32,466 nt of DNA from positions 1 through 32,466 of the forward strand of contig CAJWLP010000018.1 of the NCBI GenBank assembly GCA_913043145.1, written 5' to 3'. The position numbers and the translations under genes are program-made. Position 1 is the first letter of the stretch, and every line of letters begins with the position of its first letter. Below are positions 27,401 through 32,466 of the stretch, piece after piece. The notes beneath the pieces are model-generated. The model had not been told where the DNA came from. It did not search any database and was given only the letters and a program-made list of their open reading frames with translations. The DNA comes from an uncultured Bacteroidota bacterium (lineage in GTDB: Bacteria; Bacteroidota; Bacteroidia; NS11-12g; UBA9320).

Positions 27401-27967
27401 TACAAGTTTGAGATAGATCATTTTACCACACATACGATCCTCAATTTAGAAGAACAAAATTTAAAACTTGAAGGGTCAGAAATAAAGCTTGCTGGGTTGA
27501 TTACGACAGTTAGAGATTCGGTTAGTAAAAATGGTAAACCATTTTGTATTTTCACACTAGAGGATTTTAGTGGAACACGTGAGTTTGCTCTATTTGGAGA
27601 AAAGTATACGCAATTTAAACCGTGGATTGAATTAAATGCTCAAATATTTATTACGGCAAAAGGAGAGAAAAGCTACCGTGATCCTGAAAAGTTAGATTTA
27701 AATTTATTTCAAATGACTTTTTTAGAAGATACCGTAGATCACCAATTAAAGAAAGTTACCCTTGAAATTAAAGCGGATGATGTTAATGAAACAATCATGG
27801 AGTCTATATTTGATTTGATTGACGAACGAGGCAAGGTGAAACTGGCCTTTAAAATTATAAATGGTAAAAAAAGTGTATCAGCTACATCCCAAAGGTACAA
27901 AATTCAAATGGATGAGATTACTAAAAAGAAACTGAATTCTTTGGGCTTGGATTTCCGTTTCAACTAG
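24428..27967 (+). CDS. dnaE: DNA polymerase III subunit alpha
   Basis: This is the replicative C-family polymerase. The N-terminal PHP domain begins HLHCHSQFSLLDGA (6-19) and keeps ALTDHGNM (38-45). The polymerase core has PGRGSAAGS (371-379) and the metal-binding aspartates D412 and D414 in PDIDIDFDDEGR. The palm and fingers continue with YRPGPMEYI and YQEQVM, then a helix-hairpin-helix segment (FGLAAIKGVGDTAAGEII). An OB domain lies near 1015-1080 (IKLAGLITTVRDSVSKNG). At 1179 residues it is close to the E. coli length. No proofreading exonuclease insertion is present, so it is DnaE and not PolC. Start is the ATG at 24428. Confidence 0.98.
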   Translation: MPSFSHLHCHSQFSLLDGASPIDDMFAKAKADGMRAVALTDHGNMFGAFKFVNSGLKHGVKPILGCEFYMVEDRTRRSFVGDTKDKRFHQLILAKNQKGYENLSLLCSIGFMEGLYGKFPRIDKAVLKRHSEGLIATSCCIGAEIPQAILFKGEEEAEIILKEYIDIFGEDFYIELQRHGIQNIDGTGMSQEDVNQVLISFAKKYDLKIIATNDSHYMEEDDALPHDILLCVNTGSRITDPKGYGKGMRFAFPNNEFFFKTQEEMGILFADIPEALDNTNIVVDSIETPQLTRDVLLPNFVMPPEFKSQDDYLKHLTFEGAKRRYPSMTSDIEERLLFELSVIKESGYPGYFLIVQDFTSVARNMGVSVGPGRGSAAGSAVAYCLGITNVDPIAYDLLFERFLNPERVSLPDIDIDFDDEGRQKVIDYVVDKYGKNQVAQIITYGSMAARSSLRDVGRVMDVPLGEVDRVTKTFPAHLSANLKKVLDEQGIDKKLKGDMNSEQVKAAEDFRKLSENDDSIGQMIRTAKRLEGSVRNTGIHACGVIITPDDITKYVPVTTAKDSDLLVTQFDNSVVESAGLLKMDFLGLKTLTIIKDSVEIIKNKRGVTIIPDEIPLDDKKTLELFSKGNTNGIFQFESPGMQKNLKMLKPDKFEDLIAMNALYRPGPMEYIKNFIARKHGREAINYDLDDMQEYLADTYGITVYQEQVMLLSQKLAGFTKGQADSLRKAMGKKKIEEMNKLFDLFISQGTERGHNETILKKVWTDWEAFASYAFNKSHSTCYAYLAFHTGYLKAHYPAEFMASVLTHNMNDIKKVSFFMDECKWMGIEILGPSANESERKFSVNKDGAIRFGLAAIKGVGDTAAGEIIRERNKNGVYKSIFGICKRVNQRVVNKKSLENLAIAGAFDEFGVNRSAYVVDKGQGKGVDLAVKFGNQVQSDALSNQASLFGGAGSLEISEPVLPTIEPWSLMEKLQLEKELVGIYISGHPLNNYKFEIDHFTTHTILNLEEQNLKLEGSEIKLAGLITTVRDSVSKNGKPFCIFTLEDFSGTREFALFGEKYTQFKPWIELNAQIFITAKGEKSYRDPEKLDLNLFQMTFLEDTVDHQLKKVTLEIKADDVNETIMESIFDLIDERGKVKLAFKIINGKKSVSATSQRYKIQMDEITKKKLNSLGLDFRFN

Positions 27968-27986
27968 TATTTAGTTGTGTGTTTTT
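27961..27986 (+). terminator. Possible weak terminator after dnaE
   Basis: CAACTA (27961-27966) and TAGTTG (27972-27977) form a perfect six-base stem around a five-base loop that contains the end of the stop codon. Four bases later there is a run of five T. The stem is short and AT-rich, so termination may be inefficient. Confidence 0.3.
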
Positions 27987-28030
27987 AAATCAAAAATCTG
28001 ATTTATTATTGTCTGTAAATCCCACTCAAC

Positions 28031-28061
28031 TTGATTTTCTCTTTTTTTTGGATTAAATTTA
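28031..28061 (+). promoter_or_regulatory. Candidate promoter of the universal stress protein gene
   Basis: TTG at 28031-28033, a 20-base spacer and TAAATTTA at 28054-28061 (one mismatch to TAnnTTTG) form a Bacteroidota-type promoter. It covers the position of the longest-frame TTG start at 28062, supporting the ATG at 28092 as the real start. Confidence 0.4.
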
Positions 28062-28091
28062 TTGCACCAAAAACAATTAAAACGGATTATT

Positions 28092-28901
28092 ATGGATACA
28101 GCATTTAAGAAAATTTTAATAGCATTTGATGGAAGTGATTCTTCAAAATCAGCTCTTCAAAGTGCCTATGGAGTGGCTAAAAAATTTGATTCCGAAATAA
28201 CAGCACTTGTTGTTTCAGAAGAGGATATAAATCAAGAAAAAAATAAGTCTTACTTAGAAGATTTTTCGCAAAACAAGCATCTGAAAATTGAGATTTTTGA
28301 ACGATCTGGTGCTGTTTATGATGAAGTGATAAAGTTAGAGCAACAGCATAATTATAGCTTGATTCTTATTGGAACTCATGGAACCAGTGGTTGGAAACCC
28401 CTGTGGATGGGAGGTAATGCATTTAAGGTGATAAGTAGTTCTACTTGCCCCGTTATTAGTGTGCCTGAAAAGTCATCTTCCCCTGAATTAAATCATATAC
28501 TTCTTCCATTATTAGACTCCAATACGACACGTCAGAAAGTACCTTATTGTATTAAATTAGCAAAAGCCTTTGATTCGACTGTTCATGTATTAGGCATATC
28601 AAAAAGTAACTCTTCAGAAACCCAAAAACATGTTCGTTCATATGTTAATCAAACGATAAATTATTTGTCTGAGAGAGGTATAAAATGTACTAAAGAAGAA
28701 AAGTATGGAGCTAACGTAGCAGAATCGTGTATTAGTTACGGTGAGGAGGTAAATGCAGGATTGATGCTTATCATGACGGAAACTGAAAGTGCTGGTTTAT
28801 TCATGGGAACCTATGCACAACAGTTAGTCAATAGCAGTACATTTCCTGTCATGAGTATTCATTCTAGGGATACTCGTCTAGCTGGAGCTTCTGGTTATTA
28901 A
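28092..28901 (+). CDS. Universal stress protein, two tandem Usp domains
   Basis: From the ATG at 28092 the protein is 269 residues and holds two Usp (Rossmann-like) domains. The first begins KILIAFDGSDSSKSAL and ends GTHGTSGWKPLWMGGNAFKV...CPVISVP. The second begins HILLPLLDSNTTRQKV and ends ...FPVMSIHS. The ATP-loop pattern G-x2-G-x9-G-(S/T) is nearly met in domain 1 (GTHG, nine residues, GG), with Gly replacing Ser/Thr. Domain 2 lacks a clear version, so it may be a structural partner. Tandem Usp proteins often act in stress or dormancy survival, but no specific trigger can be read. The upstream TTG at 28062 lies in the putative promoter region and is unlikely to be used. It ends one base from the convergent dehydrogenase gene. 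Confidence 0.88.
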   Translation: MDTAFKKILIAFDGSDSSKSALQSAYGVAKKFDSEITALVVSEEDINQEKNKSYLEDFSQNKHLKIEIFERSGAVYDEVIKLEQQHNYSLILIGTHGTSGWKPLWMGGNAFKVISSSTCPVISVPEKSSSPELNHILLPLLDSNTTRQKVPYCIKLAKAFDSTVHVLGISKSNSSETQKHVRSYVNQTINYLSERGIKCTKEEKYGANVAESCISYGEEVNAGLMLIMTETESAGLFMGTYAQQLVNSSTFPVMSIHSRDTRLAGASGY

Positions 28902-28902
28902 T

Positions 28903-29664
28903 TTAAAGTCCTTTGTTTCGAATTACTTCGCCAGCAGCGGGTTGTGCTGATGGCATGATGATTAGTTCATTGATGTTAACATGCTTAGGACGGCTCACTG
29001 CAAACCAAATTGCATCAGCGATATCTTGAGCTACTAGATTTTCAAAACCGTTATAGACTTTTTTAGCTTTCTCAAAATTTCCATCAAGTCTCACCACGGA
29101 AAATTCAGTTTCCACAGCACCTGGATTAATGCTTGTAACACGAACTCCAAATTCTGCTAATTCTCTTCGCATAGCCTTATTTAGTGCATCCACCATGTGC
29201 TTTGTACCACAATATACGTTTCCATTTGGATAAACTTCTTTACCTGCAATAGAACCAATATTGACGATATGTCCTTTTGTATTTTTGAGTAAAGGAGTTA
29301 CGTATTTTGTTACATGCAAAAGACCTTTTATATTGGTATCAATCATTCGATTCCAGTGATCAATACTTCCAGATTCAATGCTGCTTAATCCTGCTGCTAA
29401 TCCCGCATTATTGATAAGTAAATCAATCGAATTCCACTCTGAAGATAAATTAGCAATGTATTTTTCTACCTCCTCATGATCTCGAATATCAACATGCATG
29501 ATTTTCGTCTGAATACCATATTGATTTGTGAGTTGTCTGCTTTGCTCTTCGAGACGATCATTTCGACGACCATTTAGGATTAAATCATACCCATTCTCAG
29601 CAAGAATTTTAGCAGATGCAGCTCCAATTCCTGCAGTTGTTCCTGTGATTAGTGCTATGGGCAT
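28903..29664 (-). CDS. Short-chain dehydrogenase/reductase (YdfG-like)
   Basis: This 253-residue classical SDR has the cofactor motif TGTTAGIG (7-14). NGRR at 31-34 has basic residues after strand 2, which points to NADP(H). NNAG follows at 85-88, and the catalytic set is N111, S138, Y151 and K155 (YCGTK). The overall sequence resembles the YdfG group, NADP-dependent 3-hydroxy acid or serine dehydrogenases, but the actual substrate is not shown. Its ATG overlaps the stop of the upstream lipoprotein gene by one base (TAATG), indicating translational coupling at the end of the purB-led run. Confidence 0.9.
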   Translation of the reverse strand: MPIALITGTTAGIGAASAKILAENGYDLILNGRRNDRLEEQSRQLTNQYGIQTKIMHVDIRDHEEVEKYIANLSSEWNSIDLLINNAGLAAGLSSIESGSIDHWNRMIDTNIKGLLHVTKYVTPLLKNTKGHIVNIGSIAGKEVYPNGNVYCGTKHMVDALNKAMRRELAEFGVRVTSINPGAVETEFSVVRLDGNFEKAKKVYNGFENLVAQDIADAIWFAVSRPKHVNINELIIMPSAQPAAGEVIRNKGL

Positions 29665-30434
29665 TATTTACCTTTTAACGTGTTAAGTATGGCCTCGTCA
29701 GACATTTCTAGCATTCCCGAATTCAGAATTTCTTTTACCTCTGAAGCCTTTTCATTATTCGGATATTCATTCAAAAATTGGGTGTAATATTTTTCTGCTA
29801 ATTTAGTATCTTGCAGGTACTCCCATGCGATGAATCCTGCACGATAAATGAGATTATTTCGATTTTCGAATTTTGGCCATTTTACAATAGCATTATCTAA
29901 TGTTCTAACTGCATCACTAAATCTTCCTACGGCAGTGTATCCCATAGTTAAATTTTCAAAGTCTTTAGGTTGCAGAATTGTGGTAGCATCCGAAATTTTA
30001 TTTTGATACAGTTTAATGATGTCTTGCCATTGGGCGGGTGTAGGCAAATTTTTATCCAAGATTTCATTTATTAAATCTTGAGATTTATCATATTGATGTT
30101 CTCTAGCATGCATAATGGCTAAATTGATAGCCGCATTTCTATATCGATTGGAACTATCATCTCGGGTAATGTATTCGGATAAAAGATCAATTGACTCTGT
30201 AGTGTCATTTTCATAAAAGTAATATTGGGCGGCAGCGTACAAATAACTGTTAGCCTTGGTGTCGGAATATTTTAGTCCGTAGTATTTATGGAGTTTAGAT
30301 AATTCTTCGAGTCCTTCTTGAGTTCCTGTTTTTTCAGATTTTTCAAAAGCTTGAATTTCGGCTAAAAGCGACTCTTGACTTTTTGTACAACTTATGATGA
30401 ATAGGGCAAATAGAATGAATGGAATATTTTTCAT
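29664..30434 (-). CDS. TPR-repeat lipoprotein
   Basis: This 256-residue protein has a short lipoprotein signal peptide: a hydrophobic segment from about 4 to 15 and a lipobox I-I-S-C with Cys16 as the lipid attachment site. The mature part is all-helical with degenerate tetratricopeptide-like repeats, for example around SYLYAAAQYYFYENDTTESIDLLSEYI, GRFSDAVRTLDNAIVKWP and LAEKYYTQFLNEYPNNEKASEV. It probably sits on a membrane facing the periplasm and acts as a scaffold. No enzymatic motif is visible. It starts three bases after the CoA-binding gene and is cotranscribed with it and with the dehydrogenase downstream. Confidence 0.82.
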   Translation of the reverse strand: MKNIPFILFALFIISCTKSQESLLAEIQAFEKSEKTGTQEGLEELSKLHKYYGLKYSDTKANSYLYAAAQYYFYENDTTESIDLLSEYITRDDSSNRYRNAAINLAIMHAREHQYDKSQDLINEILDKNLPTPAQWQDIIKLYQNKISDATTILQPKDFENLTMGYTAVGRFSDAVRTLDNAIVKWPKFENRNNLIYRAGFIAWEYLQDTKLAEKYYTQFLNEYPNNEKASEVKEILNSGMLEMSDEAILNTLKGK

Positions 30435-30437
30435 TTC

Positions 30438-30806
30438 TTAATATTGATTTGATCGCAAAAGTACTAAGGTACATGCATTTATGGTTTGAATATTATTTTG
30501 TTTAGCCATATTGGCTAGTTTTTCATTTTCTGTTCCTGGATTGAAAATGATTCGTTTGGGATTTAGAGTTATAATTTTTTCATTGTATTGCTCTTGTAGT
30601 TTTGAATTAACATAAAGTGTTATTGTGTCAAATGATTCTTTTTCGGGCCAATGGTTCATGATATTAAGTATTCCGATGGCTCCTTTTTTAATCCCAAATG
30701 GAACCACTTCGTGATTATATTCTTGCAACATTTGGGTAGCCTTAAAGCTATACCTTTCTGCTTTAGGTGATGCACCAATCACTAATGTTTTTTTATTCTG
30801 TAGCAT
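30438..30806 (-). CDS. CoA-binding (Rossmann) domain protein
   Basis: This small single-domain protein of 122 residues from the ATG at 30806 has the CoA_binding_2 fold. KTLVIGASPKAERYSFKA is the nucleotide-binding first strand and loop. Later signatures are EVVPFGIKKGAIGI, PKRIIFNPGTENEKLA and a final INACTLVLL strand. Family members bind CoA or related nucleotides, but a reaction is rarely known. A TTG two codons upstream (30812) is possible. The ATG is preferred and overlaps the 3' end of purB by 14 bases, so the two are translated as a unit. Confidence 0.88.
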   Translation of the reverse strand: MLQNKKTLVIGASPKAERYSFKATQMLQEYNHEVVPFGIKKGAIGILNIMNHWPEKESFDTITLYVNSKLQEQYNEKIITLNPKRIIFNPGTENEKLANMAKQNNIQTINACTLVLLRSNQY

Positions 30807-32139
30807 ATCCAAGGTAGTTAAACGGAGTGATTTTGCTTATCTCCATTTTAACAGCATCAGAAACGTCCAATTTAGCTACAAACAAAGCAATACTATGTTC
30901 GTTGATACCGTCATTGGTTCTTGTGAGGTCTTTTAGGAGTTCATATGCACCTTCCACTTTTTCACGTCTCAAAATGGTTTGAATAGCTTCCGCTACAACA
31001 GCCCAATTTTTATTTAAATCTGCATGGATAGCCTCTTCATTTAAGATGAGTTTTCCCATTCCTTTATTCAAGCTTTTAATAGCAATTAATGTGTGGGAAA
31101 GGGGAACACCAACATTTCTCAATACTGTACTATCTGTCAAATCCCTTTGAAGTCTACTGATGGGTAGCTTATTACTTAAATGATCAAATAATGCATTGGC
31201 AATACCGAGGTTTCCCTCAGCATTCTCAAAATCAATCGGATTGACTTTATGTGGCATAGCACTTGACCCAATTTCACCCGCAACAATTTTTTGTTTGAAG
31301 AAATCCATACTGATATATTGCCAAACATCTTTAGCGAAATCCATAAGGATAATATTAATACGCCTCAGAGCATCAAACACAGCTGCCAATTGATCATAGT
31401 GGTCAATTTGGGTTGTAGGATAGCTTCTAACTAACCCTAATTCATTAACTAATCGGTCACCGAATTCTGGCCAATTCACATCTGGGAAAGCCAGTCTGTG
31501 AGCATTGAATGCACCCGTAGCACCTCCAAATTTGGCACTTATGGGTGTATGAATAAGTGTCTCTAGCTGAACTCGAATTCGTTCTGCAAAAACAGCAAAC
31601 TCTTTACCTACAGTGGTAGGTGTTGCAGCTTGTCCGTGGGTTCTAGAGAGAAGAGGTACTTTTTTCCATTCGTTGGCAAAAGATTCAATTTGTTCTAAGC
31701 TATTCTTAATAGTAGGTATCAAAACCTCATCAATACCTAACTGCATACTAAAAGGAACAGCAGTATTGTTAATGTCTTGACTGGTCAGACCAAAGTGTAC
31801 AAACTCACTGTATGGTTCAAGAGAAGTTCCTTTGAGTTTGTTTTTTATGAAATACTCTACAGCTTTTACGTCGTGATTGGTTGTTTTCTCAATTTCCTTA
31901 ATTTGATAAGCATCTTCTTCATTAAAATTTTGATAGATAGTTCTCAAAAAAGTCTGGTTTTCTTTTGATATTTCTGGGAAAGGTTTCAATCCCAATTTAG
32001 ATAATGAAATGAAATATTCTATTTCAATCCACACGCGATATTTGAATAATCCGTATTCAGAAAAATAAGGAGCTAATTCATTTACCTTATTGTGATACCT
32101 CCCATCGATCGGGCTAATTGCTGTAAGTGGTGAAAGCAT
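30793..32139 (-). CDS. purB: Adenylosuccinate lyase
   Basis: PurB cleaves SAICAR and adenylosuccinate, releasing fumarate, in purine synthesis. From the ATG at 32139 the protein is 448 residues, the usual length. It shows SPIDGRY at the N-terminus (9-15), TTNHDVKAVE (86-95), the catalytic-histidine motif RTHGQAATPT (166-175), and the fumarase/lyase superfamily signature SSAMPHKVNPIDFENAEG (292-309) with its flexible-loop serines. A frame extension to a TTG at 32172 adds 11 residues with no family support, and that TTG coincides with the -33 element of the likely promoter. It heads a four-gene run with the CoA-binding, TPR and dehydrogenase genes. Confidence 0.97.
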   Translation of the reverse strand: MLSPLTAISPIDGRYHNKVNELAPYFSEYGLFKYRVWIEIEYFISLSKLGLKPFPEISKENQTFLRTIYQNFNEEDAYQIKEIEKTTNHDVKAVEYFIKNKLKGTSLEPYSEFVHFGLTSQDINNTAVPFSMQLGIDEVLIPTIKNSLEQIESFANEWKKVPLLSRTHGQAATPTTVGKEFAVFAERIRVQLETLIHTPISAKFGGATGAFNAHRLAFPDVNWPEFGDRLVNELGLVRSYPTTQIDHYDQLAAVFDALRRINIILMDFAKDVWQYISMDFFKQKIVAGEIGSSAMPHKVNPIDFENAEGNLGIANALFDHLSNKLPISRLQRDLTDSTVLRNVGVPLSHTLIAIKSLNKGMGKLILNEEAIHADLNKNWAVVAEAIQTILRREKVEGAYELLKDLTRTNDGINEHSIALFVAKLDVSDAVKMEISKITPFNYLGYATE

Positions 32140-32143
32140 GGTG

Positions 32144-32172
32144 CAAATCAACATCATTTTTTTTACTTTCAA
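32144..32172 (-). promoter_or_regulatory. Probable purB promoter, nearly leaderless
   Basis: On the minus strand TTG (32172-32170), an 18-base spacer and TTGATTTG (32151-32144, one mismatch to TAnnTTTG) are followed by CACC and then the purB ATG. Transcription would begin at or within a few bases of the start codon. This decides against the longer TTG start. Confidence 0.45.
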
Positions 32173-32239
32173 TTAGTGTTTAATGACTAATCAACTGATA
32201 AATTGTCAATGTAGATGAGATATATTTAACTAAGTGCTA

Positions 32240-32466
32240 TTAAGTGAGGGAAAGATTATTGGTCAATTTCTTCATTAATTGAAGGTTTTTTGAGTAAAAC
32301 TGAAATCTCATTTTTTCAGATTGACCACTGATTTTAATTGATTTATTTATAATTGAGTTAAGCCAATATTGGTAATCTTGGAGCATGGCATGATCAATAG
32401 TTTGGATGGAGTTAAAGCTGTAAGAACCTAAAGCGAGGTATCGGGGTTTACTTGTCTTCAAAAAAA
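32240..32466 (-). CDS. 3' end of an unrecognised protein (partial)
   Basis: A frame enters from the right edge of the window and runs about 75 codons to a TAA at 32240-32242. The visible part is polar and probably helical, with QDYQYWLNSIINKSIKI and FYSKNLQLMKKL. It has no signal peptide, membrane segment or catalytic motif. An in-frame TTG near 32461 could be a start, but the frame stays open to the edge, so it is more likely a fragment of a longer gene. It is codirectional with purB and 100 bases upstream of it. I do not recognise the family. Confidence 0.5.
   Translation of the reverse strand, partial: FLKTSKPRYLALGSYSFNSIQTIDHAMLQDYQYWLNSIINKSIKISGQSEKMRFQFYSKNLQLMKKLTNNLSLT

Noticed and set aside
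1-32466. Phage, transposon, CRISPR, toxin-antitoxin or defence system
   Set aside because: No integrase, transposase, long terminal repeat, regular direct-repeat array or known defence domain was found. Codon use and gene content look uniform and housekeeping throughout.

Overview
This is an AT-rich, densely packed chromosomal stretch from a member of the Bacteroidota. The evidence is a type IX secretion C-terminal sorting tail at the left edge, a Bacteroidota-type five-helix SdhC, a topoisomerase I with C-terminal repeats instead of zinc fingers, a short Bacteroidota-style arginine decarboxylase next to a deoxyhypusine-synthase-like gene, and promoter-like sites of the TTTG-N19-21-TAnnTTTG type rather than -35/-10 boxes. 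Shine-Dalgarno sequences are mostly absent. I cannot place it below phylum. No rRNA, tRNA, CRISPR array, insertion sequence, integrase or phage gene is visible; almost everything is housekeeping.

Layout, left to right. 1-3383 (+): the 3' end of a secreted or surface protein, topA and a SirB1/transglutaminase-like gene. 3395-5775 (-): arginine decarboxylase followed by a deoxyhypusine-synthase homologue, a polyamine module. 5966-10584 (+): uvrA, whose intact conserved N-terminus has no ordinary start codon, then an MsbA-like ABC exporter with the best promoter match in the window. 10613-14267 (-): lptD, then rlmF. 14268-14576: the only gene-free stretch over 300 bases, with interleaved inverted repeats. 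14577-15524 (+): an MCE/MlaD-type lipid-transport protein. 15527-16540 (-): pyrD. 16634-21256 (+): sdhC-sdhA-sdhB-ribE and an SRPBCC-domain gene in one tight run. 21260-24326 (-): a CPBP-type membrane protein, then recG. 24428-28901 (+): dnaE, then a universal stress protein. 28903-32139 (-): purB, a CoA-binding Rossmann protein, a TPR lipoprotein and a short-chain dehydrogenase, in that transcriptional order. 32240-32466 (-): the 3' end of an unknown gene.

Functional themes: genome maintenance (topA, uvrA, recG, dnaE), outer-membrane building (lptD, MCE protein, MsbA-like exporter), respiration with flavin supply (sdhCAB plus ribE), nucleotide synthesis (pyrD, purB) and polyamines. Five convergent pairs end within 1-28 bases of each other. 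The observations most worth following are the polyamine pair with a divergent synthase active site and no agmatine-processing gene beside it, the uvrA start, and the structured lptD/MCE intergenic region. I see no clear novel defence or mobile system.
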